A stretch of DNA of 8,221 bases from Verrucomicrobia bacterium UBA3750. GTDB lineage: Bacteria > Verrucomicrobiota > Kiritimatiellia > RFP12 > UBA1067. The stretch lies in NCBI GenBank assembly GCA_002371755.1, contig DFGM01000154.1, positions 1-8,221 on the forward strand. Direction: 5' to 3'. Numbering within the stretch: the stretch's first letter is position 1; each line of letters starts with the position of its first letter. The position numbers were made by a program, and so were the translations under genes. The notes beneath the pieces are model-generated. The model had not been told where the DNA came from. It saw nothing but the letters and a program-made list of their open reading frames with translations, and did no database searches. Shown one piece after another: positions 1 through 6,200 of this stretch.

Positions 1-255
1 CCGCCCATCCTCATCCTCGACGAAGCCACAAGCGCACTCGATACGGTCACGGAGCGCCTCGTGCAGGATGCAATCGACAACTTGATGAAAGATCGCACCA
101 CCTTCGCAATCGCGCACCGCCTTTCAACCATCCGCAACGCCGATCTCATCCTCGTGATGCAGGATGGCGAGATTGTGGAACGCGGCACCCATGCCGGACT
201 CTACGCCGCAGGCGGCGTCTACCGCAAGCTTTGCGACATGCAGCACCAGACGTGA
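1..255 (+). CDS. ABC exporter ATP-binding subunit, C-terminal fragment
   Basis: This is the last 84 residues of an ABC-type ATPase whose start lies left of the window. The open frame begins at base 1 with the Walker B motif and following D-loop (ILILDEATSALD, bases 7-42), which carries the catalytic Glu. The switch/H-loop follows as IAHRLST, with its His at 115-117. The ending, G-G-V-Y-R-K-L followed by C-D-M-Q, matches the tail of fused permease-ATPase exporters of the MsbA/multidrug/lipid type (family knowledge), so the missing part probably holds a six-helix membrane domain. It would couple ATP hydrolysis to export across the inner membrane; the substrate cannot be told. Its TGA overlaps the GTG start of the next gene, so the two are probably co-translated. 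The ATPase assignment is secure; the exporter subtype is inferred. Confidence 0.93.
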   Translation, partial: PPILILDEATSALDTVTERLVQDAIDNLMKDRTTFAIAHRLSTIRNADLILVMQDGEIVERGTHAGLYAAGGVYRKLCDMQHQT

Positions 256-1172
256 ACGACACGAGAAAAGGGATAGCTTGCATAATCGCATCGGCGGCGG
301 GTTTTGCGCTGATGGGCTTTTTCGTGCGCCTTTGCGACGATTACGGGCCGGACGTATCTGCGTTCCAGAAGTCGTTCTTCCGCAATATCGTGGCGTTTTC
401 GCTGGCACTTTTGATGTTCCTGCGCTCTGGCGGGCATGTGCGCCGCCCCGATGCACCTTGCGGGCGCCTCGAAACTCCCGGCGCCTGGCTTTGCCTCCTT
501 CTTCGCTGCATCGCCGGCACGGCAGGAATATTTGCGAACTTCTACGCCCTTTCCCGCATCCCAGTGGGCGAAGCCATGTGCCTGAACAAGACCGCCCCCT
601 TCTTCACCATACTCTTCTCGTTTCTCTTTCTTGGCGAGAAGATATCGAAACGCCGCGCATCGCTGCTGCTCCTCGCCTTTGCCGGAGCCGCTCTGGTGGC
701 AAAGCCCGGCATGCGCGAACTAGGCTCCTTCGCCGCATTTTGCGGGCTTTTCGGCGGACTGTGCGCCGGAGCCGCCTATGCCTGCGTGCGTGAACTCGGT
801 GTTGCCGGAATGAGCGGGAGTTTCATCGTGCTGGTCTTTTCCGCATTCTCCACATTGGCCTCGCTCCCCTTCATGCTCGGCCCCTCCTACACGCCTATGA
901 CGCAGACCCAGCTTCTAATCATGATTGGTGCCGGAGCGGGAGCCGCTATCGGACAATTCGGCGTCACCGCCGCCTACCGCTTCGCCCCGGCCGGCAAAAT
1001 AGCCGTCTTCGACTACCTGAACATCGTCTTCGCCGCCGCCCTCGGCTTCGCTTTCCTCGGCCAGACGCCAGACTTGGTTTCAGTGGCAGGCTTTGCAATG
1101 ATTGTGGTGGCCGCTACTCCTCAGTTGCGGCGACATCCGGCGAATGCCGGTGTCGCCTCGATTGCTCCTTAG
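252..1172 (+). CDS. EamA/DMT-family 10-TM transporter
   Basis: The product is 306 residues from a GTG start at 252, which overlaps the upstream ABC stop as GTGA. A TTG at 231 would add seven unlikely residues; neither start has a clear Shine-Dalgarno, which fits translational coupling. The sequence alternates hydrophobic helices with short polar loops, as in two tandem EamA domains (about residues 5-140 and 148-286). The first domain ends with the typical segment GEAMCLNKTAPFFTILFS followed by FLFLGEKIS. Family members export or import small metabolites, amino acids or drugs across the inner membrane; the substrate is unknown. The last membrane helix (LVSVAGFAMIVVAA) is complete. The final 16 residues (from Gln-291, codon 1122-1124) are encoded by repeat cassette copy 1: the TAG that the matching repeat motif elsewhere would provide is CAG here, so translation runs to the next CTCCTTAG motif. 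The tail is therefore probably non-functional. Confidence 0.9.
   Translation: MNDTRKGIACIIASAAGFALMGFFVRLCDDYGPDVSAFQKSFFRNIVAFSLALLMFLRSGGHVRRPDAPCGRLETPGAWLCLLLRCIAGTAGIFANFYALSRIPVGEAMCLNKTAPFFTILFSFLFLGEKISKRRASLLLLAFAGAALVAKPGMRELGSFAAFCGLFGGLCAGAAYACVRELGVAGMSGSFIVLVFSAFSTLASLPFMLGPSYTPMTQTQLLIMIGAGAGAAIGQFGVTAAYRFAPAGKIAVFDYLNIVFAAALGFAFLGQTPDLVSVAGFAMIVVAATPQLRRHPANAGVASIAP
1129..1157. repeat. Hairpin A1 (copy 1)
   Basis: This is an imperfect palindrome. GGCGACA (1129-1135) pairs with TGTCGCC (1151-1157), a single T (1136) is bulged, CCGGC (1137-1141) pairs with GCCGG (1146-1150), and the loop is GAAT. It lies inside the 3' end of the transporter reading frame. An identical sequence is at 2202-2230. 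Confidence 0.85.
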
Positions 1173-1176
1173 CAGC

Positions 1177-1204
1177 GGCGGCATCCGGCGGAGCCGGTGC
1201 CGCC
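1177..1204. repeat. Hairpin A2 (copy 1)
   Basis: GGCGGCA (1177-1183) pairs with TGCCGCC (1198-1204), T1184 is bulged, CCGGC (1185-1189) pairs with GCCGG (1193-1197), and the loop is GGA. It differs from A1 by one compensated base pair (A-T to G-C) and by the loop. The same sequence recurs at 2155-2182. Confidence 0.85.
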
Positions 1205-1322
1205 TCGATTGCAATCGATTGCAGTCGAATGCAGTCGTAAATGGTCGATTGCAGTCGAGTGCAATCGAATGCAGTCGTAAATGATCGATTGCAATCGAAT
1301 GCAGTCGAATGCAATCGAGGCG
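1203..1322. repeat. 10-bp tandem array, 12 units (copy 1)
   Basis: There are twelve contiguous decamers with consensus near ARTCGAWTGC and no indels, so the register is exactly 10 bp. The first unit overlaps the A2 stem and the last runs into B1. Units 4 and 8 share the variant AGTCGTAAAT, four units apart, giving a 40-bp higher-order period; this block is missing from copy 2. The units are built from overlapping palindromes (TCGA, TGCA, ATCGAT, TTGCAA), so many alternative hairpins are possible. No separate spacers exist, so it is not a CRISPR. The open frames that cross it are by-products. Confidence 0.93.
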
Positions 1323-1346
1323 ATGCCTGCTGCGCAGGGCATCGCC
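1319..1346. repeat. Hairpin B1 (copy 1)
   Basis: GGCGATGCCTGC (1319-1330) pairs with GCAGGGCATCGCC (1334-1346), leaving one bulged G and a TGC loop: a 12-bp stem. No T-run follows on either strand. The related B2 at 2305-2332 differs at three base pairs, all compensated, and keeps the bulge and loop. Confidence 0.88.
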
Positions 1347-1391
1347 GCCGCTGTGGTTGCCGCCGCTGTGGTTGCCGCCGCTTAGGCGGCG
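1346..1391. repeat. 15-bp repeats and short hairpin beside the four-helix-bundle stop
   Basis: Two exact copies of CGCCGCTGTGGTTGC (1346-1360, 1361-1375) are followed by CGCCGC-TTAG-GCGGCG (1376-1391), a 6-bp stem ending 5 bases from the stop codon of the - strand gene. One copy of the 15-mer recurs at 2346-2360 beside the stop of the HEAT-like gene. The position directly after a stop suggests an mRNA 3'-end role, but this is inference. Confidence 0.75.
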
Positions 1392-1396
1392 CTAAA

Positions 1397-2137
1397 TCAT
1401 CTCGCCGCCTTCGTGCCGCGGCATGTTGGATAATTGATGCAACCCCAGAAATCGCCGCGCTTGCCATGACGCAAGCGCATTTCGCCGCCGCACTCCGGAC
1501 ATTTCGGCGCATCTTCATCCACTCTCTGCCCTCGGGTGCGTTTGTGCTCCACACGGGCTGCTGTCATGCGCTCGGAGAAGCCGCCTTCCTGCACGAAATC
1601 GTCGCCCATTTGCCCCAGCAGCTTCTCAAGCATGAAAAGCGCGCGCACTATAAGAATGATCATGCAGTTTGCGAATGTCGCCGCATCAGTGCCTTCCCCG
1701 AACCATTTCCAGAATCTTCTGCGCTCGGATATCACCCGCTTGGACAAGTCGTAATTGACATCCTCACCAAAGCAGGCAGGCTCGAAATGGATTGCGTAGA
1801 CCGCTGCCGCCTCCTCGGAATCCTTGCGCCATGGCATCTCGCCCATATCCCAGAGAAAGGTAAGATAGTCGTCACGCAATTCGCAAAGACTAGCCTTCGC
1901 CACATCGACAAGTTTGATGGAAGTCTGGGCTGATGTCGCCTTGCGCTCCGCGCCCTCGGTGAGATTTTTCACCGCCGAGCGCGCGGCTTGCGTCATTTGA
2001 TCGAATTGCCGCCCGCACGGGTCGTCGCCAGGAACAATGAAGCGCCTGCAAAACGAAAGCGTTTCGAGCTGTATGATATTCAGCAAAAGATATACGTCAA
2101 GCCGCTTGTAGCCGGTCGATGATTTGAATAATTGCAT
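1397..2137 (-). CDS. Four-helix-bundle (S23p-type) protein with C-terminal topoisomerase-type zinc ribbon
   Basis: The product is 246 residues, with ATG at 2137 preceded by AAGGAG five bases upstream. Residues about 5-100 resemble the four-helix-bundle family encoded by 23S rRNA intervening sequences (S23p, TIGR02436 type): QMTQAARSAVKNLTEGAERK, then KLVDVAKASLCELRDDYLTF. The Avd protein of diversity-generating retroelements has the same fold (family knowledge). Residues about 105-205 form a helical extension; from memory a 'four helix bundle suffix' family (TIGR04258) exists, which this may match. Residues 213-239 are a zinc ribbon, C-x2-C-x16-C-x5-C with GDFWGCINYPTC, like the C4 finger of topoisomerase I. 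Both parts suggest nucleic-acid binding; no catalytic residues are seen. The gene lies between two direct copies of a structured repeat, and its Shine-Dalgarno belongs to the repeat. Role unknown; a repeat- or RNA-binding protein is the best guess. Confidence 0.88.
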   Translation of the reverse strand: MQLFKSSTGYKRLDVYLLLNIIQLETLSFCRRFIVPGDDPCGRQFDQMTQAARSAVKNLTEGAERKATSAQTSIKLVDVAKASLCELRDDYLTFLWDMGEMPWRKDSEEAAAVYAIHFEPACFGEDVNYDLSKRVISERRRFWKWFGEGTDAATFANCMIILIVRALFMLEKLLGQMGDDFVQEGGFSERMTAARVEHKRTRGQRVDEDAPKCPECGGEMRLRHGKRGDFWGCINYPTCRGTKAAR

Positions 2138-2142
2138 GGCTT

Positions 2143-2148
2143 CTCCTT
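2143..2148 (-). promoter_or_regulatory. Shine-Dalgarno supplied by repeat motif CTAAGGAG
   Basis: AAGGAG on the - strand lies 5 bases from the ATG at 2137. It is part of CTCCTTAG (2143-2150), the motif that precedes each A hairpin, so the edge of the repeat cassette provides the ribosome binding site. The adjacent hairpin A2 (2155-2182) lies immediately upstream in the mRNA and could affect ribosome access. Confidence 0.75.
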
Positions 2149-2154
2149 AGTTGC

Positions 2155-2182
2155 GGCGGCATCCGGCGGAGCCGGTGCCGCC
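2155..2182. repeat. Hairpin A2 (copy 2)
   Basis: Same sequence as 1177-1204: outer stem GGCGGCA/TGCCGCC, bulged T2162, inner stem CCGGC/GCCGG, loop GGA. Here it is the first A hairpin of its cassette, preceded by linker TTGC, whereas in copy 1 it is the second, preceded by CAGC. Confidence 0.85.
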
Positions 2183-2201
2183 TCGATTGCTCCTTAGCAG
2201 C

Positions 2202-2230
2202 GGCGACATCCGGCGAATGCCGGTGTCGCC
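2202..2230. repeat. Hairpin A1 (copy 2)
   Basis: Same sequence as 1129-1157: outer stem GGCGACA/TGTCGCC, bulged T2209, inner stem CCGGC/GCCGG, loop GAAT. Here it is the second A hairpin of the cassette, preceded by linker CAGC. Confidence 0.85.
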
Positions 2231-2308
2231 TCGATTGCAATCGACTGCAGTCGAGTGCAACCGTAAATGGTCGATTGCAATCGATTGCAGTCGATTGCAA
2301 TCGAGGCA
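2229..2308. repeat. 10-bp tandem array, 8 units (copy 2)
   Basis: There are eight decamers in strict register with the same consensus as the array at 1203-1322. The fourth unit is the TAAAT variant (AACCGTAAAT) and the fifth is GGTCGATTGC, matching units 4-5 of copy 1. The array is exactly one 40-bp block shorter. Confidence 0.92.
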
Positions 2309-2332
2309 ACACCTGCTGCGCAGGGTGTTGCC
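2305..2332. repeat. Hairpin B2 (copy 2)
   Basis: GGCAACACCTGC (2305-2316) pairs with GCAGGGTGTTGCC (2320-2332), with loop TGC and one bulged G. Relative to B1, three stem positions changed on each side and every pair is kept (G-C to A-T, T-A to C-G, G-C to A-T). Confidence 0.88.
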
Positions 2333-2374
2333 GCCGCTGAGGCGCCGCCGCTGTGGTTGCCGCCGCTATGGTGT

Positions 2375-3268
2375 TTAGGCCTCGTCGTCGTCATCCTCTT
2401 CCGGCTCGTCGGACTCGTCGGACTCGTCGGGTTCGGGGTCGGCGATGTCGTTTGCCCAGGAGGTTGCGGCCGCGGCATCTGTCCATTCGTCGCCTGTGAT
2501 GGTGTGGTAGACATCCTTCGCCACAGCCTCGCCGGCTTCGCCTTCCGCCATTATCGCCTGGATCTTCGCGACGATTTCCGCACGGCGTGCCTTCGCCTTG
2601 CCGATGTCTTCAATGGAATCCGGGTCGTCCGGGTCGATGAATTGGATTGCGGTCGAAGTCATGATGCCGGAAAGCATGTTGGCGGCATCCTTGTTGCCGC
2701 AGAAGGTGGCAAGATACGTGGCGGCGTAATCGAAAGCCATCTTCTGGTCGTCCATGCCGCCAAGAGCCGTCTCCATGTGGGAGCGGGCGGATTCGGCCAC
2801 CTCCTCGCTCTTGTCGAGCATGGCGGAGGTCAGTTCCTTGAGGGCCTTGGGGCCGAACCAGCCGAGCGCATCCACCGCCTGCTGACGAAGCTCCTCCTTG
2901 TCCGATTTGAGCGCCTCCCGGGCGTTTGCGACGACACGCGAAAAGTCGTTATCGTCGAGAGCGTCCTGCACGGCTTGAGAGAGCCTCTGCTCGGCAGGAG
3001 TAAGCTCGGCTTCTTCCGCCGCCTTTTCGGCAGCCCGTTCCGCCGCCATTTCTGCGGCTTCGGCCTCCTCTTCCTGCGCTTCGTCCAGAGCGGCCTCCAT
3101 GGCGTCGCGGTCGCTTTCGCTCACCCCGGCTATGGATTTGGGCTTGTAGGTGCCATCATCGGACGCGACAACGGGCGCATCAGACGGCTTGGAAGCATGC
3201 AAGTACCACCATGCGCCGCCCACGGCGCACACGGCAAGCGCCGCAACAGCCAGTACGAGCTTCTTCAT
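2375..3268 (-). CDS. Membrane-anchored helical/HEAT-like protein with acidic tail
   Basis: The product is 297 residues. The ATG at 3268 shares a base with the upstream stop (TAATG) and has GGAGG seven bases before it; an 18-residue extension upstream is open but lacks a signal sequence. Residues 1-23 (MKKLVLAVAALAVCAVGGAW and on) are a signal anchor or uncleaved signal peptide, with no clear lipobox. Residues about 53-90 are a Glu/Ala-rich helix, possibly coiled coil. Residues about 95-170 contain paired helices of HEAT type (LRQQAVDALGWFGPKALKEL). Residues 277-297 are almost all Asp, Glu and Ser, partly encoded by a 9-bp DNA repeat. Coupling to the large secreted protein suggests that the two act together at the envelope. 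I do not recognise a specific family; an extracytoplasmic scaffold is the most I would infer. Confidence 0.82.
   Translation of the reverse strand: MKKLVLAVAALAVCAVGGAWWYLHASKPSDAPVVASDDGTYKPKSIAGVSESDRDAMEAALDEAQEEEAEAAEMAAERAAEKAAEEAELTPAEQRLSQAVQDALDDNDFSRVVANAREALKSDKEELRQQAVDALGWFGPKALKELTSAMLDKSEEVAESARSHMETALGGMDDQKMAFDYAATYLATFCGNKDAANMLSGIMTSTAIQFIDPDDPDSIEDIGKAKARRAEIVAKIQAIMAEGEAGEAVAKDVYHTITGDEWTDAAAATSWANDIADPEPDESDESDEPEEDDDDEA
2405..2431 (-). repeat. 9-bp tandem repeat encoding the acidic tail
   Basis: Three near-identical units of CTCGTCGGA lie in frame in the HEAT-like gene and encode the SDESDEP stretch on the - strand. Slippage here would change tail length by three residues without a frameshift. 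Confidence 0.7.
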
Positions 3269-6200
3269 TATTCGGCCTCCGCTCCGGCGTGCAGATACAC
3301 GGGCACCGAGTATGTCACCCAAACCCTGCCCTCGCGCACCTTGTAGGTGGCAGTGCCGGCGCCAAACGGACGCGTCACAAGTGCTGGCTCGCCATCTTCC
3401 ACCTCAAGGCAGCCGCAATCGTACCAGCCGGGCAGAAGAACGCCATCCACATTCACCTTGACATTGCCTACTCCGGCAATGTCTACCGTCAGTTTGCCGG
3501 TAAACGCGCCAGTCTTCTTCTTGTAAGTAAGTTTGTCGCCGCGCGTCAGCACATCGAGAGAGAGGCCGCTCTTCGTTGCCTCTACGCTGCGTGCGTCGAA
3601 GTCGGGAGAATCGAACACCATCTCGTCAGAGTAGCCAAACGCCTCAAGGAGCTCTGTGGGAGCGGCATTCACGTTCCACCAGCCGCCAAACGCCTCGCGT
3701 ATCGTCATATCTTCGCCGATACTCTCGCATGTAACCGTTCCGGGCACATCGTGGATGAGCTGGTTCTGCGTCTGATCCTGCCACTTTTCGCCGCCGTTTG
3801 CCTTGATGCGCAGCATGGACGAGAACATATACTTGTTCGTGCGCTTGAAGAGCGGCACATATGCCACATCATCCTTATCGCCCGGAATGAGTTGCGAGCT
3901 GTCGCTTGCGCTTTGCCCGTTGGAAAGCGTCGCCGACCACTTCACGACTCCCTTATTGGAGATTGTCATCGTGGCCACCGCCATGCTCGCATCGCCTTCT
4001 TCGCCGGGGGCGGCGGGGAAAGTGACAGTATAACTCCCCGCCCAGGGGCTGAAGTCCTCGACAGGCGCGAGAACTTCGGCCACATATTCGCCGCCATTCA
4101 CATCGGCGCTGATTACGCCATCCATATCCATCTCAAGATAAAGCTCGGTGCCTTTCTTGTGCGTCAGCAGCACGCTCGCAGTTCCTGTGGAGGAATCGAA
4201 ATCCGTCCACTTGCCGGACATCGATACGGAGCCGTCAAGTGCTGTCGTAAACTTCGCTTTTACCTTGTTCGCGGCCGTCATGGAGATTTCGAGCGAGCCT
4301 GCGATGACATTCGTCCCGTCGAAGAGCTCCTCGAATAGCGGCACGGTTTGTGTCGCGCGCTTCACGCCGAGAAACGGGTTCACCTCTTGCGGATCGTCCA
4401 CGGTGATTGTGATAGTCGCGGGGAGGCCAGTCTTGCCGCTTTGCGTGACTGTATATTCCGCCGTGAAGGTGCCCGTCTGTTTCGGCGTGCCCTCCAGGTA
4501 GGCAATCCCCGTCTTCTTGTCATAGGAAATCTTCATTCCCTTGGGAAGGCTGCCGGAGACCTTCTTTAGCTTCACCGTACCCGTGCCCTTGATATTCATG
4601 AGTTCTATCGGTTCACCGGCTTCAAGGGCCAGATGGGCGGGAGCTTCGATATTGAACGACTTGAAGCACGGGTCGGACGTATCGGAGAGCGTCACGACGC
4701 ATTCGCTGTTCGTGCCAAGGTCTGCTTTGCAATCGGTCGGTTCGACGGCCAGCGTGAAGCTTCCCGATGCGAGCGTATCGTCAGGACGCCACGCCTCGAA
4801 CGAAAGCACCCTTTCGCCCGTCTCGCCCGCAGCCCAGACGAAGTTCGTCTCGGCAACAATATCGTATTCGGCCGCGTCGCCTTCCTCCTTCAGATAGACT
4901 CGCGCGGTTGCGGCGCCAGTCCTGCCGCCTTCACGCACCACCGTGACGCTGTAGGGCCCGCCATCCGGGATGAATGCCTCCACTGCAGAAGCGGCAAATC
5001 CCACCGTGCCGGCATTCGCCACGCTTTCAGCGGCGAACGTGTAGGCTACCGTGGCATCCGCATCCAAGCCAAAGGCTGCGGCATTGTTGCTGCCAAGTCC
5101 GGTCACTTCCACCTTGGCATAGACTTCGGCTCCATCCGCCTCCACGAGGTCGGCCTCAAGCACAAGCTCGCCCGTGCCGGAAACAGAGGCCGTCGTATTC
5201 GTCATGCCTTCGCCTACCTGGACTATGGAAAGCCGCCATTCCACATTGGTCGCAGCGGCGGGCGTGGCGGAAACGACCGTTTCTTCATCGAACTTGACGC
5301 CCGTCAGCCTGAAGACATCGACCAGATCGCCGCCGGAGACGACGCCTTCCTTCGTCTCGCCTCCCATGGCAAGCTCCATTTCCGCAGTCAAAGTGGAAAT
5401 ATCGCGATTGTCTTCCTCGAGCGCGGCATCGGGCGCATCTTCCACAGCCACGAGCTCGGCGAACCTGCGCATATGGCCGGCGACGTTGGCCGCGCTCGTC
5501 GGGCTGTTGAACGCAAACACCTCGATACGCGAAACAATCTTCTTCGTCGCGGCATCGACGCACACGAAGACGGGCACGCCCGTCCTATACTGGTTGGCGC
5601 GCTCTGGCCTGTTCCAGCCTCCATCCTTCGTATTGACGCCCACGAGCGACTGGTTGCGCTTGAATATCGCATCCGCTTCGCCATCCTCAATCATCCAGCG
5701 CGAAAGATACCCCGCGCCGCTCTGCACCGCGCCGCCTTCGGGATCGGCCGCCATGTAAGTCGCGCTCGCCGCTTTCTTATCCCTGGTCAACAGGCACGGG
5801 CCCTTCCCTGGTGCGCTGGCGCTGAAGTTCGGAATGTCAATCGCAACGCAGGCAATGTTGTTCTTGGAGGCCCACTCCTTGAACTCGGGCGTGTCGACGA
5901 GATAGCGATCCGTCTTCGCGCAATCGGGACACCACACGCTACCGCCGAGACTCACGAGAAGATGCGCGTCATCGCCGCCATCCTTGGCGGCAAGCACCTT
6001 CGCGCAAGCGACATCAAGATCCATCGTCCACTCGCCCCACGCGAGCGTGTCCGCGGTTCTTACGCCAACCCAGAGAGGATTCTTCGGCGAGTTCTCGCGC
6101 TCGACAAGCGCGATTAAAGATGTATCGGCCTCGACACCCCCGGAGGAAAGAAGCGTGAGGTCGATTTGCCCGCCCGGCGCAAAGGCGAAACCTTTCAGCT

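Larger units (their letters stand above)
1117..1391. repeat. Composite structured repeat cassette, copy 1
   Basis: This cassette fills the convergent gap between the transporter and the four-helix-bundle gene and overlaps the transporter's 3' end. In + orientation it holds: CTCCTCAG plus hairpin A1 (1117-1157), a linker, CTCCTTAG plus hairpin A2 (1165-1204), twelve 10-bp units (1203-1322), hairpin B1 (1319-1346), two 15-bp units CGCCGCTGTGGTTGC (1346-1375), and a small hairpin with a TTAG loop (1376-1391). A second copy in the same orientation is at 2143-2374. Neither A nor B hairpins are followed by a T-tract on either strand, so these are not standard intrinsic terminators. It could be a mobile non-coding element, a REP-like mRNA 3'-end structure, or the terminal repeat of an element carrying the four-helix-bundle gene. 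Confidence 0.9.
2143..2374. repeat. Composite structured repeat cassette, copy 2
   Basis: This cassette fills the gap between the HEAT-like gene and the four-helix-bundle gene, in the same orientation as copy 1. In + orientation: CTCCTTAG plus hairpin A2 (2143-2182), CTCCTTAG plus hairpin A1 (2190-2230), eight 10-bp units (2229-2308), hairpin B2 (2305-2332), and a GC-rich tail with one exact CGCCGCTGTGGTTGC (2346-2360) and a partial one after it. It differs from copy 1 by the swapped order of the A hairpins, four fewer decamers, and a rewritten but still paired B stem. Corresponding points of the two copies are about 1.03 kb apart. Confidence 0.9.

Noticed and set aside
231..254. TTG at 231 as the transporter start
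   Set aside because: It has no Shine-Dalgarno and adds residues unlike the family; GTG at 252 gives the usual GTGA coupling and a normal N-terminus.
1203..1322. CRISPR array
   Set aside because: Units are 10 bp, contiguous and have no unique spacers; no cas genes are nearby.
1319..1346. Rho-independent terminator at hairpin B1 (and B2)
   Set aside because: Stems are strong, but no T-run follows on either strand and the bulge and loop are conserved like a repeat family.
1102..1933. Short frames crossing the decamer array on both strands
   Set aside because: Their peptides are translations of the 10-bp repeat (period ten residues) joined to antisense of the four-helix-bundle gene; no start signals or conserved domains.
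1117..2374. Insertion sequence or DGR
   Set aside because: No transposase, reverse transcriptase, template/variable repeat pair or terminal inverted repeats; the large repeats are direct. Only the bundle fold recalls Avd.
2267..4338. Two long + strand frames at 2267-3346 and 3211-4338
   Set aside because: They are opposite coupled - strand genes, start inside repeats or other coding sequence, and their products have no recognisable domains.
4633..6117. Long + strand open frame (494 codons) antisense to the large secreted-protein gene
   Set aside because: It is a GC-rich shadow frame. The - strand frame has a signal peptide, recognisable domains, a Shine-Dalgarno and coupling, while this one has Arg/His/Ala-rich composition without domain features.
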